A stretch of DNA of 64,000 bases from Sciurus carolinensis (taxonomy: Eukaryota > Chordata > Mammalia > Rodentia > Sciuridae). Location of the stretch: positions 116,484,643 through 116,548,642 of the forward strand of contig NC_062220.1 of assembly GCF_902686445.1 (NCBI RefSeq). Reading direction: 5' to 3'. Positions within the stretch are counted from its first letter, which is position 1. Every line of letters begins with the position of its first letter. Shown here piece by piece: positions 34,133 through 46,690 of the stretch. Below the pieces are notes generated by a model. That model was not told the DNA's origin. It worked only from the letters and a program-made list of their open reading frames with translations, and did not search any database. Both the position numbers and the translations under genes were made by a program.

Positions 34133-34556
34133 TGTTAGGGGCAGTTTTGGTTCATCGATAACTCCCAGAAAAACGCTCCACAGACACAGGTCCCACACGA
34201 GGAACTTTTTATTTTATGCGGACGAATCGTGCCCGCTCGGGGGAAAGGGGAAAGGAAAAGCAGAAGATGGCGCAGGGTTTCTTTTTAGTTATGGGAATTT
34301 CGCGGGCTGGGAGGAACCAAACGCGGAGGAGAATTATTACAGACTGACTGATGGACCAATGACATATTAGAACGTAATGTGGGAGGCAGGAAGGTTACCG
34401 CAATGTAAGCCGGAAATTCCTGTAATGGGAGAGGCGGGCATAACGCAGATTGACGGGTGCTTGGGAGGCTGGGTTCCTGTAATGGGAGAGGCGGGCATAA
34501 TGCAGATTGACAGGTGGTTCCTGTAGCGGGACAGAAAGGTGGCTTTATACCTAACA
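34133..34556 (-). repeat. CpG-rich solo LTR (probably class II ERV)
   Basis: 424 bp with 7-bp terminal inverted repeats TGTTAGG..CCTAACA. On the minus strand it has AATAAA (34208-34213). It keeps many CpGs (for example in gcggacgaatcgtgcccgctcg), unlike its CpG-poor surroundings. A ~55-bp segment is tandemly duplicated inside it (about 34417-34520; unit contains ttcctgtaatgggagaggcg). No matching target duplication flanks it. Family assignment is by LTR form only. Confidence 0.7.
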
Positions 34557-36082
34557 CCTACAGGTTAGCCACTACCGTCACCACCAACTAGGGACCTGGC
34601 TGCTTCCATCTGGGGATAAGAGCCAGGACCTGAAAGAACATCACCAAGGTTCCTGCAGGCTTGGTTACATCTGAGGTATCCCTGCTAGGTGTGCTAATAG
34701 CCACCATCTTGCTGCAGAGGCAGAAGAGAGTTTTGCAAGGGGATCAGTAGGTTGGAAGACAGTGTGAGGGCATCTTGATCCCAGCTCATCCAGTCAACCA
34801 TTCTGGCACCCACCAGGATACCAGAGACAACTTGGGTAGCATTTTCTGGGACCCAACATCAGCCTTGTCCACGACTCCCTCCCCAATACAGCATCCAACC
34901 AATCACCTGGTCCCACTGGTTTGGCAATCAATAGGACCCTCCAGCTACTCAATCCCAAGTCTCCCAGTCACCCCCTAGTCACCAATTTGGTCCTGCACTT
35001 TCAGCTATGTGACTGGCCCACAGCTCAGCTCTCAATGCCTGGTCCTGATCTGTGCAATTCAGAACAGTTTTCCACAAGTTCACAGGTCCTGGTGCTCAGC
35101 ACTCAGGAACACCAGGGAGAGAGGTTCCTGATTGGGAAGTTGAAAGGCCAGGGAAGGAGAGATATAATTTAGAGACCAGGAATTGTGTGGTCCACCAGCG
35201 AGGTAAGGAGCTAAGACCAAGCTCCTGCATCACACGAGTGGACCCCAAAGGAGAGTCGTGGGGTGCAGTCCTCCAGTGGGACTGGTAATTGCTATACTCC
35301 ATCTCCAGAAGTCATGCCTCCAAGTCTAATCCTCCAACCTTAGTAACATTCATCTTCCTGAGGGTGGAGTTACCAGCAAACTTCAGACAACCTATATGAT
35401 AAGGGAAACAGAGAAGATATTGAACTCCAACAGAAGCAATTGTTCAATTTTCCTTCAATATTCTTTCTTTTCTCCCTATTTTTTCTTTTTCTGTTTCCTG
35501 CTCTCACATTCCCAATATTTTTGAAACCAAATACTTTTCATGCATCAGGCTACTGAGGACTGGGAGGTTTTAATAGTATATTATAGTTTTTGTAGATTCT
35601 TTATGTTTAATGTTCTCTTCTTTTTCTTTTCTTTTCTTTACTTACTGTTTTCCTCATATTTATCTGTTTCCTCAGTCTCTTTCACTCTTTTCTCCTGCTA
35701 ACAACCAACATCTTTTGATTCATCTTTCATTCTTCCTATGATCAAAAACCTCTATATTTTAACTCCTACCTCATTAATATCATATCCTACATCCCTCCCC
35801 CATTCTTTTCTCCACCATTAGAAAATGCAGACCTATCACAAACTTACTGTTTAACTTGTAGATAATGATTGAACACATCATCTCTTTATTGTGACAAAGC
35901 TGTAAATATCTTAAAAGGGGTTATTTAGGTTAAGGTTGCATATTATTTGCATTGGTGCTATTAATATTGCTCTCCCCCTTACAGGCAAAGTATTGGAAAC
36001 CTTCAGGGACACTACAAATCTACAGGGTGGAAACTGTAATACCTTGGATCTGCACCATTAGGGGAGAAGACACATGATCAAC

Positions 36083-37067
36083 ATGAAAAAACAAGGGAAG
36101 AAAGCACCCCCAAAAAACCTAGATGCTATATTAATAGAATCCATTGACAGCACAGTAGAGGAAATGTCAAAGGAGGTCAGAATGTACATAATTAAAATGA
36201 TCTGTGAAGTAAAGGATGATATAAAAGAGTAAATGCAGGCAACAAAATATCACCTCGATAAAGAGTCACAAGAGCAAAGAAAGGAAGCAAAAGATTATTT
36301 CAATAAAGAGATAAAGATTCTCAAACAAACAAATAGAAATCCCTGAAATGAAGGAAACAATAAACCAATTTTTAAAATCAAAAGAAAGCATCACCAACAA
36401 ACAAGATCACTTGGAAGACAGAACCTCAGACAATGAAGACAAAATATTTTATCTTGAAAAGAGAATTCACCACATTTCCTGGTAAGAAATCATGAACAGA
36501 ACCTTCAAGAATTATGAGATAACATGAAAGGACCAAATTTAAGAATTATTGGGATGGAGGAAGGCACAGAGATATAAAACAAATAAATGAGGAATCTATC
36601 CAATGAAATACAAGAAAATTTCCCAAACCTGAAGAATGAAATGGAAAATAAAAAAACAAGAGGCTTACAGGAAGCCAAGTGTACAAAATTACAACATATC
36701 CACACCAACACACATTATAATGAAAATGTCCAGCATACAAAATGAGGATAGAATTTAAAGGTCATAAGAGAAAAGTATCAGATTACATATGGGGGAAACC
36801 AATTTCAGATATCAGCAGATTTGTCAACGCAGACCCTAAAAGCTAGGAGGTCCTGGAATGATACATACCAAGCTCTGGAAGAAAAATAGATGCCAAACAA
36901 GAATCTTGTATCCAGAAAAACTAATCTTCAGATTTGATGACAAAAGAAAAACCTTCCATGATAAACAAAAGATAAAAGAATTTGCATATAGAAAGCATGC
37001 TCTACAGAACATTCTGAGCAAAATATTCCATGAGGAGGAAATGAAAAACAACAGTGAAAGTCAGTAA
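36083..37067 (+). pseudogene. L1 ORF1 (RNA-binding chaperone), broken
   Basis: Starts ATGAAAAAACAAGGG and reads KKAPPKNLDAILIESIDSTVEEMSKEVRMY with a stop after ~49 codons (near 36230). Later frames carry coiled-coil sequence and the C-terminal domain (RILYPEKLIFRFDDKRKTF, 36858-37067) ending at a stop near 37065. ORF1p binds L1 RNA as a trimer; this copy cannot encode it. Confidence 0.8.
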
Positions 37068-37139
37068 AGGGATGAACTACAAAAGAAATAATCAATCAAG
37101 GAGAAATCAAGTCAAGTTAAAAACAAACAAACAAAAAAT

Positions 37140-39890
37140 GCCAAAATGGCCAGGAATACAAATCATATCAATAATAACACTGAATGTCAATGACCTAAAC
37201 TCATTAATCAAAAGACGTAGAATGGCAGATTGGATTTTTAAACAAAGACCCGACAGTATGCTGCCTTCAAGAGACTCATCTCATAGGAAAAGACATCCAC
37301 AGACTGAAAGTGAAAGGATGGGGAAAAAAACCTACCATTCACAAGGACAGTGTAAAGAAGCAGTGGTTTCCATCCTCATATCAGATAAAGTGAACTTCAA
37401 GCCAAAGTTAATCAAAAGGATAAAGAAGGACATTTCATACGGCTTAAGAGAATCATACATGAACAAGACATAACAATCACAACATTTATGCCCCAAACAA
37501 TGGAGCATCTATGTATGTGAAACAAACCTTTCTCAATTTCAGGAATCAAATAGACCACGACACAATAATACTGGGTAACTTTATCACACCTCTCTCACCA
37601 CTGGATACATCTTCCAAACAAAAACTGAGCAAAGAAACTATAGAGCTCAATAATACAATCAATAATTTAAACTTAACAGACATATAGCAAATATTTCATC
37701 CATCAACGAGCGAATTCACTTTTTTCTCAGCAGCACATGGAACCTTCTCTAAAATAGGCAATGTGTTATGCCACAAAGGAACTCTTAAAAAATACAAAAA
37801 AGCAATAGATCTACTACCCTGCATTCTATCAGATCATAATGGAATGAAATTAGAAATCAATGATAAAGTAAAAAATAGAAGCTACTCCAACACCTGAAGA
37901 CTAAATAATACACTATTGAATGATGCATGGATAGCAGAAGATATCATGGAAGAGATAAATTTTTAGAGGTAACTGAGAACACTGATACAACATATAAAAA
38001 TCTCTGGAACACTATGAAAACAGTATAAGAGGAAAGTTCATTGCATTGAATTCATTCATTAAAAGAATAAAAAGTCAACAAATAACTGACTTAACATTAT
38101 GTCTCAAAACCCTAGAAAAAGAAGAGATCAACACCAAAAGTAGACAGGAAATAATTAAAATCAGAGCTGAAATCAATGAAATTGAAACAAAAGAAACAAT
38201 TCAAAAAATTGACAAAACAAAAAGTTGGCTTTTTGAAAAAAATAAATGAAACTGACAAACGCCTAGCCACACTAATGAGGAGAAGGAGAGAGAAAACTCA
38301 AATTACTAAAATTCATGATGAGAAAGGAAATATCATGATGGACACTATTGAAACACAAAATAATTAGAAGCTATGTTGAAAATCTATACTCCAACTAAAT
38401 AGAAAATCTTGAATGTATCAACAGATTTCTAGGGACATATGGTCTACCCAAAGTGAATCAGGGGACATACACAATTTAAACAGATCAATTCCAAACAATA
38501 AAATAGAAGATGCCATCAAAAGCCTACCAACCAAGAAAAATGTGGGACCAGATAGATTCTCAGCCAAGTTCTACAAGACCTTCAAGAAGAACTAATATCA
38601 ACACTCCTCAAAGTATTCCATGAAATAGAAAAGGAGGGAACCCTTCCAAACTCATTCTATGAAGCTACTATCACCCTGATACCAAAACTAGACAAAGACA
38701 CATCAAGGAAAGAGAACTTCAGACCAATATCCCTGATGAACATAGATGCAAAAATTCATATCAAAATTGTGGCAAATACAAAGACATATCAAAAAGATAG
38801 TACACCATGATCAAGTGGGGTTTATTCCAGGGATGTGAGGTTCTTTCAACATCCAGAAATCAATAAATGTAATTCACCACATCAATAGATTTAAAAACAA
38901 GAATCACATAATCATCTAAATAGATGCAGAAAAAGCATTTGACAAAATACAGCACTCCTTCATGTTAGAAATACTAGAAAATACTAGAAAATATTTCATG
39001 TTAAAAATACTAGAAAAAATAGAAATAGTAGGAACATACCTCAACATTTAAAGACTATCTATGCTAAGCTCAAGGCCAACATCATTCTAAATGGAGAAAA
39101 ATTGAAAACATTCCCTCTAAAAACTGGAAAAAGACAGAGATGCCCTCTTTCACCACTTCTATTCAACACCATCCTGGAAACTCTAGCCAGAGCAATTAAA
39201 TGAAATAAAGGGATACAAATAGGAAAAGAAGAACTCAAAGTATCACCATGTGCCTTCACATGATTCTATACTTACAGGATCCAAAAAATTCCACAAAAAA
39301 ACTTCTAGAACTAATAAATGTTGCAAGATATAAAATCAACACTCATAAATTTAATGCATTTCTACTTATAATTGATGAATCCTCTGAAAGAGAAATTAGG
39401 AAAACTGCCCTATTCACCATAGCCTCAAAAAAAAGAAAACTTGGGAATCAATCTAACAAAAAAGGTGAAAGACTTCTACAATGAAAACTACAGAACACTA
39501 AAGAAAGAAACTGAAAGATGGAAAGATCTCCCATGCTCTTGGACAAGTAGAATTAATATTATCAAAATGGCCATACTACCAAAAGTGCTATACAGATTCA
39601 AGGCAACTCCAACTAAAATCTCAATGGCACACATCATAGAAATAGAGAAAGCAATCATTAAATTAATTTGGAAAAATAAGAAACCCAGAATAGCCAAAGC
39701 AATCCTTAGCAATAAGAATGAAGCAGGAGGCATCAAACTTCCAGACCTCAAGTTATGCTACAGCGTTTTAGTAATAAAAATAAAAAGGTATTCTCACTAA
39801 AATGGACAGGTAGACTAATGGTACATAATAGAAGACACAGAGACAAACCCACATAAATACAGTTATCTCACACTAGACAACCATTCAGGT
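37140..39890 (+). pseudogene. L1 ORF2 (endonuclease/reverse transcriptase), broken
   Basis: Frame pieces: 37054-37473 (ITLNVNDLNSLIKRRRMADW, endonuclease), 38046-38367 (EKEEINTKSRQEIIKIRAEIN), 38413-38595 (IPNNKIEDAIKSLPTKKNVGPD, start of the RT domain), and 39441-39800 ([39 protein letters not shown]). Multiple stops and shifts separate them. Confidence 0.85.
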
Positions 39891-40179
39891 AAGTAGTGTG
39901 GAGAATCTTCAGAAAACTTGGAATGTTCCCACCATCTGATCCAGCTATCCCACTGCTTGGTCTATACTCAAAGGATTTAAAATCAAGATACTACAATGAT
40001 TCAGTCACATTAGTATTTATAACAGCTAAATTCACAATAGCTAGATTGTGGGACCAACCTAGATGCTCTTCAATAGATAAAAAAAGCTGTGATATATATA
40101 TATCACATATATATATAAAAAAAGCTGTGATATATATATATGTGATGGAATATTACTCAGCCTTAAAAAAGAATAAAAT

Positions 40180-41400
40180 CCCATATCTCTCACCATGCAC
40201 GAAACTAAACTCAAAATGGATTAAGGACCTCGGAATCAGACCAGAGACCCTGCATCTTATAGAAGAAAAAGTAGGTACAGATCTTCAACATGTCGGCTTA
40301 GGACCAGACTTCCTCAACAGGACTCCCATAGCACAAGAAATAAAAGCAAGAATCAACAACTGGGATAGATTCAAACTAAAAAGCTTTCTCTCAGCAAAGG
40401 AAACTATCAGCAATGCGAAGAAAGAGCCTACCGAATGGGAGAAAATCTTTGCCAATCATACTTCAGATAGAGCACTAATCTCCAGAATCTATAAAGAACT
40501 CAAAAAACTCTACACCAAGACTACAAATAACCCAATTGACAAATGGTCTAAGGAAATGAACAGACACTTCACAGAAGAAGACCTACAAGCAATCAACAAA
40601 CATATGGAAAAATGTTCAACATCTCTAGTAATAAGAGAAATGCAAATCAAAACCACCCTAAGATTACATCTCACCCCAATTAGAATGGTGATTATCAAGA
40701 ATACAAGCAACAACAGGTGTTGGCAAGGATGTGAGGAAAAAGGTACACTCATACATTGCTGGTGGGGCTGCAAATTAGTGCAGTCACTCTGGAAAGCATT
40801 ATGGAGATTCCTTAGAAAACTTGGAATGGAACTACCATTTGACCCAGCTATCCCACTCCTTGGCCTATACCCAAAGGACTTACAATCAGCATATACAGAG
40901 ATACAGCCACATCAATGTTCACAGCTGCTCAATTCACCATAGCCAGATTGTGGAACCAACCTAGATGCCCTTCAGTTGATGAATGGATAAAGAAACTGTG
41001 GCATATATATACAATGGAATATTACTCAGCCATAAAGAATGATAAAATTATGGCATTTGCAGGCAAATGGATGAAATTGGAGAATATCATGCTAAGTGAG
41101 ATAAGCCAATCTCAAAAAACCAAGGGAAGAATGATCTCGCTGATAAGTGGATGATGATACGTAATGGGGCGTGGGAGGGGTTAGTTTTAGGGTTAGAGTG
41201 AGGGTTAGGGAGGGGGGGCAAGAATGGAGGAAGGAAGGACTGTATAGAGGGAAAAGAGGGGTGGGAGGGGTGGGGGGGAAGGGAAAAATAACAGAATGAA
41301 TCAACCAACATTACCCTACGTAAATTTATGATTACACAAATGGAATGCCTTTACACCATGTACAGAGAAACAACATGTATCCCATTTGTTTACAAAAAAA
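40180..41400 (+). mobile_element. Young 5'-truncated L1 nested inside the older L1
   Basis: ORF2 C-terminal ~320 codons, broken by one frame change near 40915 (40177-40942 then 40915-41154, ending QKTKGRMISLISG), a G-rich 3' UTR and an A tail to 41400. The 15-bp target duplication AAAAAAGAATAAAAT lies at 40165-40179 and 41401-41415, interrupting the older L1 at its EYYSALKKNKI codons; the older copy continues with the matching residues after 41415. Confidence 0.92.
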
Positions 41401-41415
41401 AAAAAAGAATAAAAT

Positions 41416-41780
41416 TATGGCACTTGCAGGTAAGTGGTTGGAGTTGGAGAATATCATGTTAAGCAAGATAAGCCCATCCCAAAAAACCAAAGGCTAAATG
41501 TTTTCTCTGATAAGTGGATGCTGATAATTAAAGGGGGTGAGGGAAGAATGGAGGAACTTTGGATTGGGCAGTGGGGAATGAGGGGAAGGGAGAGGGGAGG
41601 AAGGTGGAATAGATAGTGGAATGAGATGGCCATCATTACCTATGTACATGTATGACTGCACAAATAGTATGACTCTACATTATGTATAACCAGAGAAATG
41701 AAAAGTTGTACTCCATTTGTATACAATTAATTGAAATGCATTCTGCTATCATGTATAACTAAATAGAACAAAAAAAAAAG
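41416..41780 (+). mobile_element. 3' UTR and tail of the older L1, resumed after the nested insertion
   Basis: Continues the ORF2 end (GKWLELENIMLS-like) and then aaaccaaaggctaaatgttttctctgataag, a G-rich block, catgtacatgtatgac and an A run at 41770-41780. Confidence 0.85.
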
Positions 41781-41960
41781 AATGAATTGGATATTACTAT
41801 CCTATGTGCATATAAGATTACATGAGCAATGTAATTCTACATCTTGTATAATCAGAAGAATTAGAAGTTATACTCCATATTTGTATAATATGTCAAAATA
41901 AATTCTACTATCATGTATAACTAATAAGAACAAATTAAAAATATATAATAAAAACAAAAA
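41781..41960 (+). mobile_element. Additional L1 3' tail fragment
   Basis: A second copy of the terminal L1 segment (tatcctatgtgcatataagattacatg to ctaataagaacaaattaaaa). Confidence 0.65.
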
Positions 41961-43050
41961 ATATGTTGGAGAAAAGACAGTCTTTTTGATAAATGGTGCT
42001 GGGGAAATTGGATATACAAATGTAAAAGAATAAAATTAGACCACTATCTTTCACCCTCAGAAAAGTCAAATAAAAATGGATCAAGAACTTAGAAATTAGG
42101 CCATAAAATTTGCAACTGCTAGAAAAAAGTGCAGGGTCAACACCCTATCAAGCACATGGGCTGACTTCCTCAACAAGACCCGTAAAACTCAAGAAATAAA
42201 AGTAAGTCAATAAGTGGGATGCCATCAAATTGAAATGCTTCTGCCCAGCAAAGAAAACAAGATACTAGAGTAAGAACCTATGGAATGGGAGAAAATATTT
42301 TCCAGATACTCCTCTGACAGGGAATTAATATCTATATATAAAGAACTCAAAAACACATCAGTGCAAAAAAGAAAATCAGCATAATCAATAAATAGCCAAA
42401 ATAACTAAACAGAAACTTCTCAAAAGAAGAAACACAATGATGGTTCCATTTCAAGTTTTCTACCCAAAGGACTTAAAATCAGCATAGTACAGTGACACAG
42501 ACACATAAATATTTATAGCAACTCAATTCACAATAGCTAAACTATGGAGCCAAACTAGATGCCCTTCGACTGTTCAATAGATGATTGGATGAAGAAAATG
42601 GAAATGGGATATATATATATATGATAGAATATTACTCAGCTTTAAAGAAGAATAAAATTCTGGCATTTGCTGGTAAATGGATGAAGTTAGAAAATATCAT
42701 GCTAAGTGAAATAAGACAAACCCAAAGAACCAAAGGCCAAATGTTTTCTCTGATGTGCAGAAGCTAATTCACAACAAGGGGGAGAAGGAGTAGGGAAGAA
42801 TAGAGTTACTTTATATGAAATAGAAGGGAGTGAAGGAAGGGAAAGGGGTATGGCGGAAGGAATGATAGTAGAGTGAAACAGACATTATTACCTCATGTAC
42901 ATGTATGACTGGATGACCAGTGTGATCCTGCATTATGTATGATCAGAAAAATGAGAGATTATACTCCATTTATGTATGATCTATCAAAATGTATAAATGC
43001 ATTCTACTGTCATGTACAACAAATTAGAATAAATAAAAATTTAAAATTTA
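41961..43050 (+). mobile_element. 5'-truncated L1 with internal deletion
   Basis: Starts tgttggagaaaagacagtc in ORF2, contains the C-terminal block with MEYYSA-like IEYYSALKKNKILAFAGKWMKLENIMLS (42585-42767), a 3' UTR, and ends in a tail near 43045. A deletion near 42440 joins two ORF2 parts. Confidence 0.8.
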
Positions 43051-43179
43051 AAAATGAAGAAACACAATATATTCATAGACTCTGAGATGGAGTCCTGCAT
43101 TTCTTTTTTTTCTAACAAAGCAATCAATCTTATTTTTTATTCTCCTCAAAACCTTGTTTTTATTATTGAGTTGGTACTG

Positions 43180-44100
43180 GGGACAAGGACAAATTTTTCA
43201 GTAACGAATTGGTGACCCAGGTAGGATGCAAGAGCAGCCCCTGCTCTGGATTTCTTGTGAAGGCCTTGCACTCTAAACAATCCTACTTCTATGCCAAGGA
43301 TGTAATGTGACTGATGAACTAGTTAAAAGCCAACTAGTTAGAAGATGAGTGAATTAAGGCCAAACCAGAGGAGATATTCTTGTGTAAATGAAGGGACTGA
43401 GGGACGTTCCCAGCTGCTACTGAAACTCTTTTTGCTTTGGGGAACTTCTCTCCCTGAATGGTACAGCTTGCTATATGTTGATCCAGTTTGAGAGAAACGA
43501 AATGGAACCCAGTAAAATCACAACACCTTGGTCATCTGGTGAGTCCTCTGGTGTACACACCAAGATCCTCGATTCCACACATCTGCTTCCTCTTTGTGGG
43601 GACATCTGTGGCACTGCTGGTCTAAGAGTCATGGTTAAGTGAGTCTACTTAACCATGAATCTAGAACCTAGAAATTTTTTTCCCCTCTGGTCTATTTTAG
43701 GTTATCATCTCTTTGTTGCCCTTGGGTTCAGGGATTCCCTCTTGTCTGTCACTCTGTGTGTTTTTATTTGTATCTATTACTGGTCCTATAAGACATGGGC
43801 AATACTCCGTTGACCTTATATACAGTCTCTTGGGAATATCTTGACCAAAGAGTCACCTATAGGTATAAGCCTAAGAAAATGATGTTTTACTGTAACACAA
43901 TCTGGCCTTTGAATGTTTTTCTGAATTACCCAATCTTGCAATTGGAGTTTGTCTCCAGAGGTAAAGTAAGTGGAAGCAATTCTGTATGTACAGGCATTTC
44001 AGCAGTTGTATGATAAGGAGCCTGAAGAGTCAGAAACTAAGTTGAGGGTGCAAAAAGGCACTGCCTCTGCTGTACAAGGGTAGCAGAACACCATAAGAAA
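43180..44100 (+). mobile_element. 5' leader and gag start of a class I endogenous retrovirus
   Basis: The leader-like region 43190-43790 contains ttggtgacccaggtagg (a possible primer-binding area) and a T/C-rich stretch (cccttgggttcagggattccctcttgtctgtc) typical of class I leaders. It is followed by the gag start at 43795. No LTR boundary was found and nothing after about 44100 is recognisable. Confidence 0.55.
43795..44013 (+). pseudogene. gag matrix N-terminal remnant (class I ERV)
   Basis: 72 codons beginning MGNTPLT (Gly2 would be the myristoylation site used to bind membranes), then KKMMFYCNTIWPLNVF and LNYPILQLEF, a pattern seen in matrix domains of class I retroviruses. It is disrupted relative to the family by small deletions, and the frame closes at 44013. 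Confidence 0.6.
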
Positions 44101-44392
44101 GAGTTCAAAAAATATTTAAATTCTTTCAATCCAGTGCCGGCAGTTCTAGCGCTAGCTTGGTCCTGGGAAGCCACAGATAACCTCTCTGTGGGTCAGGGAC
44201 ACTGGCTCTGGTCTGGGAAAAAATCCTAGTGAAGCTACCTGGGCTGTAGAGAAATGAACAAGAAGAGCCTGGCCTCTGACCTGCCTTCCAGCCCCTATCT
44301 CCCATGGGGGATGGAGGCTGCTGGCCACAAAGGATGTGGCAGTACATTCCCACACTGCTAGTTTATAACCTGGGGACAGGAATGGTCTCCTC

Positions 44393-44397
44393 AGAAA

Positions 44398-44484
<87 letters not shown>

Positions 44485-44507
44485 GAAGGAAGGAAGGAAG
44501 GAAGGAA

Positions 44508-44545
<38 letters not shown>

Positions 44546-44654
44546 GAAAGAAAGAGAAAGGAAAAGAAAAAAAAAGAAAGGAAGGAAGGAAGAAAGGAAG
44601 AAAGAAAGAAGAAAGAAAGAAAAAAGAAAGAAAGAAAGAGAGAAAGAAAGAAAA
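44393..44654. repeat. (AAAG)n/(GGAA)n purine tract
   Basis: 262 consecutive purines on the plus strand: a long AAAG block, an interposed GGAA block (about 44484-44512), AAAG again, then mixed units. Overlapping long frames rich in Lys/Glu/Arg or Phe/Leu/Ser are by-products of the repeat. Confidence 0.97.
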
Positions 44655-44796
44655 CTAAAGCCAACCCATGTTTTGTTGGCAGCCTATGCAAAGGAATCTT
44701 CAAGGAAACCCAAAGGATGGAAAATACCTCCTTCATTGAATATCAGCAAGCCTGTTTTAAGCTAAAGGCCCCCAACCGGCCTTGGGGTACACAACC

Positions 44797-45600
44797 ATCT
44801 CTAGTTATTAGAGAAATGCAAATTGAAACAACTCTAAGATTTCATCTTACTCCAATTAGAATGGTTTTTATCAAGAACACAAACAATAATAGATGTTGGC
44901 GTGGATGTAGGGAAAAAGGCACACTTTTACATTGCTGGTGGAGTTGAAAATTGGTGCAGCCACTCTGGAAAGCAGTATGGAGAATCCTAAGAAAACTTGG
45001 AATGGACCCACCTTTTGACCCAGTTATCCCACTCCTCGGTTTATATCCAAAGGACCTAAAATCAGCAAACTACAGTAACACAGCCACATCAATGTTTATA
45101 GCAGCTCAGATCACAATAGCTAGATTGTGGAACCAACCTAGATGCCCTTCAGCAGATGAATGGATAAAGAAAATCTGGTATATATACACAATGGAATACT
45201 ATTCAGCCATACAGAAGAATAATATTATGGCATTTGCAAATAAAAGGATGGAATTGGAGAATATCATGCTAAGTGAAATAAGACAAGCACAAAAAACCAA
45301 AGTCCGAATGTTTTCCCTGATAAATGGAGGATGATGTATAATGGGGGTGGGAGTGGGGAATGAGAGAATAATGGGGGAACTTTAGAATATGTAGAAGAAA
45401 ATGAGAGGGAGGGGGGATATGAAAAATGGTGGAATGAGACAGACATCATTCCCTATGTACGTGTATGATTACACGAATGGTATGAATCTACATTGTGTAC
45501 AACCATAGAAATGAAATTATGTACCCCATTTGTGTACAATGAATCAAAATGCAGTCTGTAAAAAAATAAAAGCTAAATAAAAATAATTTAAAAATGAAAA
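44797..45600 (+). mobile_element. 5'-truncated L1
   Basis: ORF2 C-terminus (about 44800-45334, [24 protein letters not shown].. QKTKVRMFSLING) with one in-frame break near 44948, followed by a 3' UTR and an A-rich tail to ~45600. It lacks the telomere-like motif of the 10.8 and 40.2 kb copies, so belongs to a different 3' UTR type. Confidence 0.85.
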
Positions 45601-45974
45601 AAAAAAGAAATACAAATTAAAAAAAAAAACAAAAAAACAGTGAGGAACTCACCTAGAATTAATGGCATTGTAATAAGGGAGCCAGGTCAAACTCAACAGT
45701 GTCCTGTGCTTCAACCCCTTGAATGCAACCTGGAAAAAAGATATTAAGGTACAGTTTTTTGTATATGTCAGATTTTTCAATTCCTCTTCTGAAATGTGCA
45801 AATTAAATGCACAGATAACATTCATAAGGATTATTTCAGAATATGAATTTAAGAAAGGATCTGAAAGTAGAAAATATATTAAAAAGTTACAGCTATGGAA
45901 ATATATTTTAGTATGAAAAACTAGAAGGAAAAAGACATGTTTCCAGATGAGAAAGTCTTTTGTATGGTAAAGCA
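45601..45974. other. Unassigned AT-rich sequence
   Basis: A 157-codon minus frame (45649-46122) spans this and part of the following repeat. Composition (Phe/Leu/Ser-rich) and lack of any domain suggest a chance frame. Confidence 0.35.
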
Positions 45975-46437
45975 ATGTTCTTGTGCTAAACTCAAAAATG
46001 AAAGAAAGAACAGAGATGAGGACATAAACAAGTTGTAGAACGTCTAAGTAAGTTTCAGAAGATATGCAGAAGGTGAACCTGAAAAGGTTTGTGAATGTGA
46101 TTAAGTTGGCTATAACTAACACAGTTAAAGTTATTTGAGGGTATTTCTATGGTGGAATCTCAACATACTGAAATGCAACAAAGTCTAAAACATTGATCTT
46201 CTCTTACTTATCAAGATAATTTATTGTGTCTGTTAGGTTTCATTACTTAGGGAAACTCAGTCTTAAAAGAATTAGGGCTTGTTCCTGTTTTAATGACTTT
46301 TATATGATGACTTTGTAACTGGTTAAATAAACAACTGTTATTCTAGGTTATTACAATATAGTCAGCACTCTATATATGACCAGAGATATGCATCATATAA
46401 TAACTATGTTTATCTGAGCCTTGTCGAAATGTTGTGT
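45975..46437. repeat. Unnamed dispersed repeat, copy 2
   Basis: Reverse-complement partner of the repeat at 13356-13790. Shared phrases include cttgtgctaaa/cttctgctaaa, gttaggtttcattacttagggaaact and actttgtaactggttaaa. It ends exactly where a minus-strand L1 begins. Confidence 0.7.
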
Positions 46438-46690
46438 CAAAATTTCTATTCTCCCTAAGAATTGCTTTGGCTATCCTGGGCTTCTTATTTGTCCCAATGA
46501 ATTTCATAACTGCTTTTTCTATTTCTGTGGAAAATGTAATTGAAATTTTGATGGGAATTGCCTTGAATCTGTATAGCACTTTTGGTAATAAGGCCACTTT
46601 GACGATATTGATTCTGCCTACTCAAGAACATGGGAGGTCTTTCATTCTTCTAAGGTCTTCCTCAATTTCTTTCTTTAGAGTTCTATGGAT

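Larger units (their letters stand above)
34557..40179 (+). mobile_element. Nearly full-length decayed L1 (5' UTR, ORF1, ORF2)
   Basis: About 1.5 kb of 5' UTR-like sequence is followed by ORF1 (start 36083) and ORF2 from about 37140. ORF2 shows endonuclease residues (MLPSRDSSHRKRHPQ region, where the expected QETH is mutated) and reverse-transcriptase blocks (38490-39270). Around 39890 it jumps from mid-ORF2 to the C-terminal block WRIFRKLGMFPPSDPA, so several hundred bp are deleted. Its 3' end continues at 41416 beyond a younger nested L1. Confidence 0.85.

Noticed and set aside
39896..40942. 348-codon open frame, the longest in the window
   Set aside because: It is the C-terminal part of an old L1 ORF2 joined to a nested younger L1 ORF2, not a host gene.
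44152..44765. Frames of 153 and 194 codons on opposite strands
   Set aside because: Their bodies are translations of the AAAG/GGAA repeat.
45649..46122. 157-codon minus-strand frame
   Set aside because: AT-rich, no domain, and it overlaps the unnamed dispersed repeat whose other copy has no matching frame.
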